A DNA stretch of 64,000 nt, taken from Rhizomys pruinosus. Taxonomy: Eukaryota; Chordata; Mammalia; Rodentia; Spalacidae. Location: the NCBI GenBank assembly GCA_009823505.1, contig VZQC01005070.1:1949147-2013146 (forward strand). The letters run 5' to 3'. Shown here piece by piece: positions 22,646 through 33,235 of the stretch (positions are counted from its first letter, which is position 1; each line of letters opens with the position of its first letter). The translations under genes were made by a program, and so were the position numbers. A model generated the notes under the pieces. The model was not told the DNA's origin. It was given only the letters and a program-made list of their open reading frames with translations, and searched no databases.

Positions 22646-22728
22646 ATGTGGCTGCTATGAACTTGAACATAGGCTCTCATCCTTCTGTGGTAAGCACTTT
22701 ACAGTTGGAGCCACCTTCCTAGCACTAG

Positions 22729-23725
22729 AATTGAGCTTTTCCAGGTCATCTTATAATGATGTGGAATACTGAGCCTCAGTAAATGTTCCATACTTCAAAC
22801 AAAAGACCACGTTCTGACAACAGGCAGAAATTTACCCAGATTACTTTGTGAGATCACTACACTACTCAGTCTGCTCTTCAACTCCTGGGCTCAAGGAATC
22901 CTCCTACCTCAGCCTTTCAAGGAGCTGGGACCATCACTGTATCACAGAATCTGGATTGTATCTGGACTTTTATTCACCTGTTTCATCATCCTTGTTTAGA
23001 AAATCCCTCCCTTTTCATTTTGAACTCACTCAAGTAGGGAATAAGGTCTCCATGGTGACAACTGCCCCCATTTTGGCACATATTCAAATTTATGTTGAGC
23101 TTTTTATGAATGCTGTTGTGTCCTGCCTTTAAATTGTCTCTTAAAGTCACTCCAAGGTCAGGAGAATTTCTTTATCACTTAAAGTCACCTTAAAGCATAC
23201 AAAAGAGGAATCTGGAGTTCATTTTAGAACATTAGAATTGATAAATTTCAAGACAAAATATATCTTAGTTGGGAAAATTATTTACTAACTCCCTTATTTT
23301 AAATAAATGTTAGCTGATACCATTTATAAACACACAATAAATAAAATATGTGTTTAATATATATTTTGCTCCTGCAGTATCTGATCAAAAATAGCTCAGG
23401 ATATAATGGCAGCTTGGGTTCTGATATTGATATAGTAGGTTAAAAACGTTGGACTCTTTTCAGCTTTATAATAAACATGGTATCTGCTACCTACAAAATG
23501 ATTGCTCTTTCACTATTTTATTCTGCTTAATCAAGAGACAAATGAGAAAAGCCCAGTAAGTCTGAATGGTTAACAGGTTTTAGGTTCTTAAAGGACAACA
23601 GAGTTTCCCATGGAATGCTGGGGGAATTAGATGGGATGCCTTCTGTATGTTTGTTCACTCCTTAGCACATTTGGCTCATGATGTTATATGATCTCTGTAT
23701 TCTAGCTGTTCTTATTTGCCTTCAA
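22729..23725. other. Unique sequence, no gene seen
   Basis: A 94-codon plus-strand frame (22848-23132) has no recognised domain, though part of this segment ('actcctgggctcaaggaatc', 'ctcctacctcagcc', near 22880-22914) resembles 7SL/B1-type antisense sequence. AT-rich thereafter. Confidence 0.35.
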
Positions 23726-24122
23726 GGGCTGAAACCACTCTGACCAAAACCAACTTAAAGAGAATAAGTTTTATTTGGCTTACACTTCTCAGATCACAGT
23801 TCATCACTGAGGGGGCCCAAGGTAGAAACTCAGGGAAGGAACCTGGAGGCAGGAGCTGATTACAGGCCAAGGAGGAATGTTGCTTACCATACAGGACGGG
23901 GTTGCTTCCCCAGCCTATGCTCAACCTGCTTTCTTCTACAATACAGGAATACCTGTCCAGGGCTGGCGTTGCCCACAGTGAGCTAGTTCCTCCCACATCA
24001 CTCAACAATCAAGAAAATGCCCCACAGATATGGCCATAAGCAAGTTCAATGGAGGCAGTTCCCCAACTGAGGTGCCCTCTACCCAGTTGTGTCAGGTAGT
24101 CAACTAAAACTATCTAGCACTC
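23726..24122. mobile_element. Rodent interspersed repeat, URR1/RMER30-like
   Basis: This is the same element as 50966-51362. Shared landmarks in order are 'ctgaccaaaa' then 'caactt', 'tttatttggcttacacttct', 'cacagttcatcactgagggg', 'ggaacctggaggcaggagct', 'atgttgcttac', 'gctcaacctgctttctt', 'aagaaaatgccccacag' and 'tcccca(a)ctgaggtgcc'. This is an abundant rodent repeat whose family name I am not sure of. A 98-codon minus-strand frame in it is incidental. Confidence 0.6.
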
Positions 24123-24339
24123 TAGCACTAATGACATTCCAGAATTTACTGTTACTGTTGTTGTTGTTGAATTACAATGTTTTGTTTAAGTCTATCTGCC
24201 CCTTGGGAAATTGTCAGTCTGATTTACACACATAAAGAACTAGAAAGACAATCCAAAGCAACCTCCACCGCAGCGCTCATGTGTCTTCTGAAGCCAAATC
24301 ATGGGCACTGCACAAATGCACCTTCAAAAGGTTTCTCCT

Positions 24340-24559
24340 GGGTTGGAGAGATGGCCTAGCGGTTAAGAGCACTGACCGCTCTTGCAGAGGACCTGGGTTC
24401 GATCCCCAGCACCCACATGGTGGCTGAGAACTGTCTTTAACTCCAGTTCCAGGGGAATCCGACGTCCTCTTCTGACCTCCGCGGCATTGCAGGACACGGG
24501 TGCACAAACCTACATGCAGACAGTACACTCATACACATAAAAAAAAAAAAAAAAAAAAA
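24340..24559 (+). mobile_element. B2-like SINE, short subfamily, young
   Basis: Intact A and B boxes ('tggcctagcgg', 'ggttcgatccc'), body without the 17-bp duplication ('ctttaactccagttccaggg'), and a long A tail. The flanks aaaaggtttctcct (24326-24339) and aaaaggcttctcct (24556-24569) differ at one base, so the insertion is fairly recent. Confidence 0.95.
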
Positions 24560-24886
24560 GGCTTCTCCTTACAGTCTTGGGAGAGTTGGGTGGGGTAGAT
24601 TTTGTTAGGCAAAGTTCTCAGAACTCAGCACCATGCAAGAAACTTTAGGAAGTATGATGTAGACTCTCTCGTTACCAATATCTATAACATTCAAAGCATA
24701 ATTTTGCTATCTCTAGTTAACTCCTCACTTAGAAATCTAGCCTGATGGTTGCAGTATGTGGTTTATGCAGAGTAGAAAGACCAGAGGGATAGAACAGACA
24801 GGCCCTCAGGTAACTTCTGAGAGATCCCCTGGGCATCTTAACTTTGAACACATACTTGCACATTCAGAGTCAAGAGTCTAGTGCAG

Positions 24887-25119
24887 GCCTGGAGAGATGG
24901 CTCAGCAGTTAAGAGCACTGACTGCTCTTGCAGAGGAACCAGGTTTGGTGTCCCAGGCCACACATGGTGATTAACAACCATCCCTCATCCCTCATGTCCG
25001 ATCAAGGGATCGGATACTCTCTCCTGATGTCAGTGGGCACTGCATGACATGAGTTCACTTACATACATGTAGGCCTTATAAACATAAAATGAAAATAAAA
25101 AGTAAAATATTATTTTAAA
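24887..25119 (+). mobile_element. B2/B3-family SINE, older
   Basis: 'cctggagagatggctcagca', 'gttaagagcactgactgctc', 'ttgcagaggaaccagg', 'cactgcatgacatgagttca' and 'aacataaaatgaaaataaaa' identify it. The central part is rearranged with a small 'ccctcat' repeat. Flanks at 24872-24886 and 25120-25134 agree at 13 of 15 positions. Confidence 0.9.
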
Positions 25120-25134
25120 AAGAATCTACTGCAG

Positions 25135-25904
25135 AATAATCTGTGTCTTAAGTTTCCTTTCTCCGTAAGCTGTTAGAATTGAAATGTTACTCCTTGGGAG
25201 CAGGCACTCTTGGCTCTCAAATGCACAACTGACATGCTTTTCCAACCTACTACTGCTAGACCATGAAGACTCATGAATATGGAAATTCTCTTACTCCTCC
25301 AAGGAAGCTCAGTGGTTAGATTAGTAGCAGTTGCTCTCCTGAAGCCCCTGTTCGTCTTCCCAGTATAGACACCTGTCTATACTCTGTGCCTCTTGATTTG
25401 GTTTGACGTCTCAGGTTGTGCCACCAACTTTGCATCCGATAGTGGCACATCTCCAAAGCATGTTTACTATGGCACTGCAAGCCTCATTTAAAGTCCTACA
25501 TCTCTTAAACTTAGAATTAATTCACTTTTTCTTTTCCTCAATGTGATTTGATGTAATCACAGAAATAGAATTGAAAATAAATTCAGAGAAGACACCTGGG
25601 GAGGACAAAATTTACTTATTCATTCTGAAAATATTTACTGAGGAATTATGTCTCAGTCTTGGTGAGGCACTGGATAGCTAGCAGAAAGGTACCATGGCTA
25701 TCCTCCAAGGGTTTATATACAGGACTCACAGACTCATAGTCACACCCTGCCTCACAGTTTCAGGTCAGCATTCTACTGAAGCATGAACACCTGAGCTTGA
25801 TGGACCTTGTCACCCTCTTATTCTTTCTTCAAGCCTTCCATCTTGGTCATGGTGGCTACTCCCTGCAGTTTGCTTATATCATTATTATTTTAATACTATT
25901 TGTT
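25135..25904. other. Unique sequence with faint old-repeat traces
   Basis: 'aatatttactgaggaattat' near 25630 resembles the old repeat type seen at 19862. Nothing else recognised and no gene. Confidence 0.35.
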
Positions 25905-26111
25905 AATTTTATTTTATGTTTCTGTGTGTATTGTCTGCATATATGGAAGTGCACCCATGCCATGCAATGCCCATGGAGGTCAGAAGGGGGTGTTGGATCC
26001 CCTGGAACTGGAGTTACGGACAGTTGTTAGCCACCATGTGAGTGCTGGGAACTGACTCTGGGTCTTTAACAGCAGCCAGTGCTCTTAACCACTGAGCCAT
26101 CTCTCCAGTGC
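25905..26111 (-). mobile_element. B3/B2-family SINE
   Basis: Antisense landmarks: 'tgtattgtctgcatatatgg', 'catgccatgcaatgccc', 'ggaggtcagaagggggtgtt', 'cccctggaactggagttacg', 'gttagccaccatgtgagtgc' and 'accactgagccatctctcca'. It lacks the 17-bp duplication. Moderate divergence. Confidence 0.92.
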
Positions 26112-26460
26112 TTATATGACCATTTTATCAATGAGTCTCATTTGGAGCAATATATTACACCTGTATTCCTACCATTAACTTACCCCAGCCACCATCCCAT
26201 ATTAAATCCATCATTATATGTTACTTTTATTTACCTAGATACATTTTAAAAACATTATTTTAAAAACCAATTATAATATAGGTGAACATTAATGAAATGA
26301 TCTGTTGTAAATATACACACATATGTATACACACATAAAGTGAAAACAATTTAAAGCTCCTATAGCAAACTAGATTATACTGACTAATAAAGGTTCTCTC
26401 TAAACTTTCTGCCATATTTTTAAAAAGAGAGACTACTACATTTAGAAGACTTGTTAAAGT

Positions 26461-26905
26461 CACTGCACAGTATTCCCTCAGTCCCCAAAAGATACCTGAT
26501 GCTTCAGATATGCTATACCCCTCTTCTCTCCCACGCCATACACCTATATATCTATAAGAGAGCTGAATTTATAAATTAGGTAAATAAGGGATTAACAACT
26601 ATTGTAAAATAGATCAATTATAAGAATATACAGTACCTGAGCACCAAAGTACCACGGCAGTCCATTTGTTAAGGGAGATACTACCTTAAGACTAACAGGT
26701 AGGTTGTGCACACAGCAAAGAAACTCTGGACAAAAGGGTGATTTGTGCTCTGGGTAAAGGAGATTGGGTTACTGTGTACCACACCACCCTACTCAAAACT
26801 GCATGCAGCCTAAAGCTTGTAAACTGTTTGCTTATTAAATCTTCCATTTAATACTTCCAGGGAACCAGTGCTGACTGTGACTCACAGAAGCCTTAGAAAA
26901 CAAAA
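26461..26905 (+). mobile_element. Ancient Tigger-like DNA transposon remnant
   Basis: The motif order 'tattccctcagtccccaaaa', 'gctgaatttataaattaggt', 'gggattaacaactattgtaa', 'aattataagaatatacagta', 'cagcaaagaaactctggaca', 'actcaaaactgcatgcagcc' and 'cttccatttaatacttccag' matches a mammal-wide TcMar-Tigger-related non-autonomous element as I remember it. It is strongly decayed and predates rodents. Terminal repeats are not clearly preserved. Confidence 0.55.
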
Positions 26906-27189
26906 TCCCAGAGACATGTCTAGTAACTCTGTTGACAAAGTGCATGGCTTGTACTGATGGGCGTTTCAAGAGGCTCCTTCTCACCTCTCTATTAGTCACT
27001 TAAGAGTTGTCCGGTACCACTGATGACATGGATTTTGCTCCTTTGAAAATGAAGCTGAGTTAATAACAGTAGTTTGCAATCCTGAGCAGGTTACCTTAAC
27101 ACCATCTTACAGAAGAAATGGAAACTTTGAGAGGCTAGAAGCAACAAATCAATAACATTTGACACCTGACATAAGGACTCGCCAGGTAG
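26906..27189. other. Unique sequence, nothing recognised
   Basis: No repeat or gene that I can support. Confidence 0.4.
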
Positions 27190-27415
27190 GCGGAGGAAGA
27201 GAGTATGGATTCTGAATCCTTTTGCTGTGGCTCATTAGATGTGCGACCTTGAGGAGACTGTTTAATATTTCTAAGTCTCACTTTCCTCATCTGCAAAATG
27301 AGATAGTAACAATTTCTGTCTAACATTGTGGCAAATGTTTCGAAGTGGCTTCAGCGAACATCTTACGCAGCAGTTGGCATGCAATTGGCGTCAATAAGCA
27401 GTCATTATCATTCTG
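27190..27415 (+). repeat. MIR-type ancient SINE, well preserved
   Basis: Recognisable sense MIR: 'gagagtatggattctgaatc', 'tgtgcgaccttgaggagact', 'tttctaagtctcactttcct', 'catctgcaaaatgagatagt' and 'gttggcatgcaattggcgtc' then 'aataagcagtcattatca'. One of the clearest ancient repeats in the window. Confidence 0.75.
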
Positions 27416-27724
27416 CAGTGTGCTTATCAAATGCCTACCTGTTATTTACAGCTCACTGTTATATCCATTCTCTCTGAGGCTCTCCTTCTGCGTTGTGCCC
27501 ACAATGATAACTACAATGATTACTTTCCTTGAAATTTTATATCATTTACTTCATTTTTAAAAAAGAACCAAAATTGATCTTGTGATGTAATTGAAACTTT
27601 TAGAAAGCAAAAATGACAGAATTCTAAAAACATATTATATGACATAAAGTATACAATCCTAATAGGCACACAGAACTTCTTAGAAGTTTAATTATTTGAA
27701 TGGATTAGTTTTGGGCACAGCTGG

Positions 27725-27787
27725 AAATTGAAACTCAGGCTTTGCACATACTAGGAAAACACTCTACAACTAAGCTTCATCTCCAGC
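27725..27787 (-). mobile_element. ID-like SINE remnant
   Basis: 'actcaggctttgcacatact', 'aggaaaacactctacaacta' and 'agcttcatctccagcc' are the reverse complement of an ID/tRNA-Ala-like head. Confidence 0.65.
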
Positions 27788-27885
27788 CTTTGGGGTTTTT
27801 ACAGGTAGAGTCTGTATATCTCAAGCTGGTCTTGAACTCAAGTCCTTTCATTTCTGCCTCCAGAATTCTGACACTAAAGGCCCCT
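27788..27885 (-). mobile_element. B1 fragment, old
   Basis: 'tacaggtagagtctgtatat', 'caagctggtcttgaactcaa' and 'ctgcctccagaattctgaca' are antisense B1 with heavy divergence. It is interrupted or bounded by the better B1 at 27896. Confidence 0.6.
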
Positions 27886-27895
27886 TTACATATTT

Positions 27896-28045
27896 TTGTC
27901 ATTGTTTGAAGACAGGGTCTCCCTGTAGCACCAGCTGGCCTGGAACTTGCTATGCAGACCAAGCAGCAGGTCTTCAGCTCACAGAAATCCAGCTGCCTCT
28001 GCCTTCTAAGTGCTGGGATTAAAGGCCCGGCCCATCACACCTCTA
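27896..28045 (-). mobile_element. B1 SINE
   Basis: 'gaagacagggtctccctgta', 'gcaccagctggcctggaact', 'tgctatgcagaccaagcagc', 'agctgcctctgccttctaag' and 'tgctgggattaaaggcccgg'. Complete, moderately diverged antisense copy. Confidence 0.88.
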
Positions 28046-28387
28046 GTTCTGTTTACCTTAAACTTTAAGTGAAATGAGAATAATCAGCCTGAAGTATCTG
28101 GGAAGATAAATCTGATTCAAGAAAAATAATCAGAATAGCTGAGTATATCATTTTCTGAAGGTCTGCTACAGCTCCTTCCTGTTGATATCTAGAGTGCTCC
28201 TGTGAACAGAGCCCTCTCCTGGGAGACAGTAAGTCCTAAAAAAAAGGACATTCATAGTTTGGGTGGAAATGGGATGATTTTTTTTTCCAAGATAAGCTCT
28301 TCAATCTAACTAGAATGATTGCTTCCACATTCTAATGTTTGTTGAACAACTCATTATTTATTTACTTTTATTCATTTACTTATTTAT

Positions 28388-28535
28388 TCATGGTTTCTTG
28401 AAACAGGGTCTGCTTTTAGCACCATCTGGCCTAGAATTTACTACAAAGACCAAGCAAGCCTGGATCTCATAGAGATCTGCCTGCCTCGACCTCCCAAGTG
28501 TTCGGATTAAAGCCATATGCAACTATGCTTGGCTC
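28388..28535 (-). mobile_element. B1 SINE, diverged
   Basis: 'cttgaaacagggtctgcttt', 'agcaccatctggcctagaat', 'gagatctgcctgcctcgacc' and 'tcccaagtgttcggattaaa'. Antisense; preceded by an expanded TTTA-rich tail complement (28355-28390). Confidence 0.85.
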
Positions 28536-29814
28536 CCTTTATCTTTTAAATTAGAGTAGCAACATAAAATTATGGAAGAAATTTATAAAGATACAAGAAA
28601 ATGTATGAGAAACTAAAAATGACATTTATTTCTTTTCTCTGAAATCTATATCGTTAACAAATTTTACTGTGTCTTTATAATTTCTTTTCTTTTCTTAAAT
28701 GTTTCTATGCCCATTTTAAATACAAACATTTGGTAATCATGCATAAATAAAAATAAATAATGACCTGTGCATATCCTTATAGGATTCTGGATAAGATTCT
28801 TTTTCAGGACTATACTATATTTCATCATTCATTTGTCACTATATGATGAAATCTTTACTATTAACTATTAGACCATCCTCAAATTGCTTATATTTTAAAT
28901 TATTTTGGCAGTGCCCCCTCTATATATATCTTTACATATAATGCTGATATTATTCATCCCAAATATTGAATATATAACAATGGGCTCAAAAGTCATAACA
29001 TTTTCAAGATTCTTAATATTTTTATTTGCAAAAAAGTAGTTAATCCTCAGAACCACATCTCACAAACTAAAGGCTATCTATTATCTATCTGTTATTTATC
29101 TATTATCTATCTATCTATTATCTCTTTATTACCTATTATCTATAATCTGTCTATTAATTGGCACAGCAGCTACTGCTGGAATTTTATATTTTATGCAATT
29201 TGTAAAAAACACATTGCTTAAACATCAAAAGGAAAATAGGATGCTCTAGACATTCAACTATCATCTTCAGGTTATAAAATTGACTTCAAAGTGAAAGTTC
29301 CAAAATTTATAGAAAATAACCAGAAATATGTGAAAATTTTACTTATTTTGAATTTTAACTTTCGATCACAGGCAGGACTGACTACTGAGCACGTCTCTGT
29401 CTTCACCTCCATTTGGTCCAAACATAACTGTTCATTGCACTGATATCAGAGACTTTAGGACATGACAAACTGCTGAATTTAATTTCAGAATAATATTGAT
29501 AATACAGTTAATTAAGACACCCTTTTAGATGAAAATTCATGTAAGAATTTTCCATCCAACCTAACGAAGCATTAGAACAATATTGTTTCTTCCAAGTAGC
29601 CATATAATTTTCTTTTCAACTTATATAATTTAAATATTCTCATTTCAATTTGATCTTTGTTTAGCAAGAGAGTCAGAGATGAATAAATCTGGCAAATAAC
29701 TTCAAAAAGAATGTTAGGTCATATGTTAGAGAGAGCCAGGGAGATGGAATAAGTCTGCCCATCTGTAGGCTCAGATATGAGAATCTAGTCACATAAGAAA
29801 GCCTGTTTGGGCAG
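28536..29814. other. AT-rich unique sequence with TATC-type tract
   Basis: Very low GC. Contains the imperfect TATC tract at 29074-29155. No other repeat or gene recognised. Confidence 0.4.
29074..29155 (+). repeat. Imperfect (TATC)n microsatellite
   Basis: Interrupted tetranucleotide array of TATC/TATT units. Confidence 0.85.
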
Positions 29815-29985
29815 GGAAGAATGCTCAGTGAGTGCTTAGCCTGATGATCTGAGTTTGACCCCTAGACCCACGTGGAGAGAGAACTGATTTCTGTAAGATG
29901 ACTTCTGACATCCAGATGCATGCAGTAACACACATGCATTCACATACATATACTCACACATGATACACAAAACAAATAATGAATG
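29815..29985 (+). mobile_element. B3/B4-like SINE remnant
   Basis: 'gggaagaatgctcagtgagt', 'gatctgagtttgacccctag', 'acccacgtgg', 'atgacttctgacatccagat' and 'acacatgcattcacatac'. The head and CA-rich tail are visible but the middle is missing. Confidence 0.6.
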
Positions 29986-30296
29986 TTTTAAAAACATACT
30001 TGTAGTCCACAAATCAATAATGGCTAGAAGACTGAAAAGTCAGTCCTCTAGTGTGCATGACTGCAGACCTTCTGCAGCCTGGGGAATCTCCTTCATTTCC
30101 CCTTGAAACAATGACTCAGTGCTCTCTAGTTCCATGTTTATGGAGATGATATGAAACATGACTGCCAGAAACAAGAATTAGCTGCATTTACTTATATCCT
30201 CTGGCTATTATCTTATATTCTTATATTCCTTATTAATATGCATAATGTTGTAACCCATTTCCTGTGGCCTTTGGTAGGGTGTGCTGGTGCATACTG

Positions 30297-30467
30297 AATA
30301 TATATATATATATATATATATATTCTCATATATATATTGTATATATATGTATATATATATACTCATATACTCATGTATATATATATACTCATATACTCAA
30401 GCAAATAATTAAACACCTTTATATATTACCTTTATATATATAATATATATAATATTATATATTATAG
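30297..30467. repeat. Long AT-rich (TATA)n low-complexity tract
   Basis: About 170 bp of TA dinucleotides broken by 'ctcata' and 'tgtata' units. It is self-complementary over much of its length, so cruciform or slippage structures are possible. Confidence 0.93.
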
Positions 30468-30704
30468 GTAAATTATAATTAACTCAATAATAATTTGTTA
30501 TGTACATTTTTAAAATTTCTATTAAATTGAAATTTTAACATCATATTTTTATCTTGCAGCATTTCAATCAAAGTGGATTTTTGCTATATAGTGTACATTT
30601 GCTTTGTATTTTCATAATACTGTATTAAATTGCTTGGTTGCCAAAATTCTGTTCTATTTGTTCACTCTGGTGAAGGTTTGTGAATGTTTAAAGATGCAAA
30701 AATA

Positions 30705-30930
30705 GGGGCTGGAGAGATAGCCTAGTGGTTAAGAGCGCTGACTGCTCTTGCAGGGGACCCGGGTTCGATCCCCAGCACTCACATGGTGGCTGAGAAACAT
30801 CTTTAACTCCAGTTCCGGGGGAATCCGACGCCCTCTTCTGACCTCCGAGGCATTGCACGACACGGGTGCACAAACCTACGTGCAGACAGTACATTCATAC
30901 ACATACAAAAATAAATAAAATTAAAAAAAA
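30705..30930 (+). mobile_element. B2-like SINE, short subfamily, young
   Basis: Intact B box (ggttcgatccc), single-unit body ('ctttaactccagttccgggg') and an A-rich tail with 'aaataaataaaatt'. The 16-bp target-site duplication taaagatgcaaaaata is perfect (30689-30704 and 30931-30946). Confidence 0.96.
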
Positions 30931-30946
30931 TAAAGATGCAAAAATA

Positions 30947-31574
30947 CATATGTACTACTTTGATTTTTTTGAATCTGTTTTTCAGCAGTTTTTTGAGCTA
31001 TTCAAAGATAGTGTATCTCATTCTGAATTTGCCAAAGAAGCTAATTAAAATTTCCAGTAGTGTTTTATAACTGCCTGCCTCAGTTCCTGTTATAAATATC
31101 TTATCAATTCACATCCTCAGGGCCTTGCAAACTCAAATCTATATCCCAGTGGAAGTTGGCAAACAGAGGATCAGAATACTCCCTCTTCAACATTACAGGG
31201 AAATTGAAATTGAAATTAAATTTATCATTTAAAATATATCTGTAATTACTTTCTTATATATCCTATCAGGTCATATGTTTTATAATAATAATATGTCTTT
31301 TCCTAGAAGAATCCTGCTTTACATGGGCCTTTTAAAAGTCCAAAGAGTGGATAACTATCTAGAACAATAGACTTAAGGACATAATATATACTGTTTTCTT
31401 CCATCTTAGTTGTACAATCTTAAGGAAGAATTTTTTAGATCTACTAGGACCTTGATTTCAGTATTTGAAAAGACTGTGATGAGGAAAATATACTGAATGG
31501 CATTTAAAAAAGAATGAGAACATACAGCATGGTATTCACTAATAATTCTTCTCTCCCTAATTATTGTTGTTAAC
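30947..31574. other. Unique AT-rich sequence
   Basis: No repeat family or supportable gene recognised. Confidence 0.4.
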
Positions 31575-31790
31575 ATCTGGAAAGATAGCTAACAGGTAAT
31601 AAAGAGTATTTGCTGTGCTTGCAAGGGATGTGGGTTTGGGCCCCAGCGCCCACCTCCAGTGGTTCACAACCACCTGTAAATCCATCTCCAGGGCTCTGAC
31701 AGCCTCTCCTGGTATCTCTGGGCACTTGTGTGTATGTGTTGTGAAACACATTCAGGTACACACACATATATCATTCAAAAAAATCTTTGA
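31575..31790 (+). mobile_element. B3-family SINE, old
   Basis: 'aaagatagctaacaggtaat', 'cttgcaagggatgtgggttt', 'gggccccagcgcccacctcc', 'agtggttcacaaccacctgt', 'tctccagggctctgacagcc' and 'acattcaggtacacacacat' follow the B3 order. The B box is lost. Confidence 0.85.
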
Positions 31791-31850
31791 AATATTGTTA
31801 TTTTAAACTACCATAGACACAATATATCATTTCTAGTTACACAACTTTTT

Positions 31851-32001
31851 TTTTTTTTTTGTCTTTTCGAGATAGTCTCCCTGCAGCCCCAGCTGTCCTG
31901 GAACTCGCTCTGTAGACCAGGCTGGCCTTGAACTCACAAGGATCCTCCTGCCTCTGCCTTCCGAGTGCTAGGACTAAAGGCGTGTGCCACCACGCCCGGC
32001 T
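31851..32001 (-). mobile_element. B1 SINE, young
   Basis: Near-consensus antisense B1 ending 'gtgccaccacgcccggct'. A short flank, acaactttt, recurs on both sides (about 31841 and 32002), consistent with a target-site duplication partly merged with the T tract. It lacks two bases in 'gagatagtctccctgcagcc'. Confidence 0.94.
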
Positions 32002-32934
32002 ACAACTTTTTAATTTTATTCTTTAAATTTCCATGAAAATATTTTGTGAAATATATGATATTGCTTGACTTTATGTGAGAGAATGTGAAATATTTAAAGA
32101 AAATCTGCTGTATATCTCACAATGTTCAAAGGCAACTCAGGCTTGTAGCCTAGAAAAAAACCTCAAATTGCACCACTCATCTTAAAGGTTAGCTGTGGAG
32201 TATTAAAGGGTGTTTCTCTGCTGGCAGTAAAGAAAGAGGAAAAAGGAGCTCAGTATAATGCTTTCAGCATAGTGCTAATAACTACAGTACTCGTATAGAA
32301 ATGTATTTCATACTGGAGAAGAAATGTGTTAATCTTATTTCTTAAAAAGAGACATCACCACTTATATATTCAACACCTAGCGAGTATTGTGCACCTTTCA
32401 TATGAGGAAGGAAATGAAAATGTCAGCTTGCAGTCTATAGCTACAGAGGAAAATCCATACGACACCCACTGCGGGGTGCATTGCCTGAAACACATACTAT
32501 AGATGGTTCTTATTTTCCCCAAACGCCTTCCTAAAGCAGGGTTTCATTTAAATCATAAGAGGAATTAAAAAAAATTGTTCTGTTTAACTTTGATTAAAAA
32601 AAATCTTTGAAATTATTTGGGCTTTTTTTTCTTCTGAATTAATTGTCTCCCTGTTCATGTTTGAATTAGTGAAAATCAGCCCACAATTCTGTTAATGACA
32701 GAATCACTTCTTAAATTTCATCCTTAGTCTGAATGGAACCAGGGCAGACAGTCTCAGAACTGTGTCTATACTTAAAGGATCTATACTTAATTCCAGTGTT
32801 TACCATGAATCCGAACTGTAATAAAAAACATGAACCTTTGTCAGATGGGTCACTGGTAAAGAGATCCACTTTAAACTTGTTTTGGAATGAATCTAGAATT
32901 TATTTTCAGAGTTTGTAATTTTAGTATATGTATG

Positions 32935-32936
<2 letters not shown>
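32002..32936. other. Unique AT-rich sequence
   Basis: No repeat family recognised. Contains poly-A/T runs. No supportable gene. Confidence 0.4.
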
Positions 32937-32983
<47 letters not shown>

Positions 32984-32984
32984 T
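32937..32984 (+). repeat. (GT)n microsatellite
   Basis: Twenty GT units, then ATGT and GTGT. Confidence 0.96.
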
Positions 32985-33084
32985 GCATATTTTGGAGTAA
33001 TACAAAATCGACAATGACAAAAAAGACTTGTTCAAAGAACTGACCAAAACTGTAAATTTCCGTATCAAAAAAAAAAAGTTAAAA

Positions 33085-33235
33085 AAGACTGAGAAAAAGA
33101 TGCAAGATGGGACTTAACATGTATGGCAGAATGCATGAATTCTTGTAAGGGGGTATGGATGGAGGAACAGGTCTAAATTTGATTAAGAAATGTTGTATGA
33201 AATGTATAAAAGCTCAATAAAAATTAAGACAAAAA
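33085..33235 (+). mobile_element. L1 3'-end fragment, older copy
   Basis: Shares with the L1 tail at 48124-48260 the order 'actgagaaaaagatgcaaga', 'tatggcagaatgcatgaatt', 'tgtatgaaatgtataaaagc' and 'tcaataaaaatta'. It lacks the long G-rich run of the younger copy. Only the terminal 3' UTR of about 140 bp is present. No coding part. Confidence 0.7.

Larger units (their letters stand above)
22040..22728 (-). mobile_element. B4/RSINE1 SINE split by two B1 insertions
   Basis: The left part (22040-22310) runs from a GT-rich tail through 'ctgaggtagggtccttcact' and 'gattataggcatgcaccact'. The right part (22646-22728) carries 'tatgaacttgaacataggct', 'ggtaagcactttacagttgg' and 'agccaccttcctagc', the antisense ID-like head. 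Between them lie two young B1s. Confidence 0.75.

Noticed and set aside
29074..29155. Regularly spaced short repeats considered as a CRISPR-like array
   Set aside because: They are tetranucleotide microsatellite units without distinct spacers, and the genome context is mammalian.
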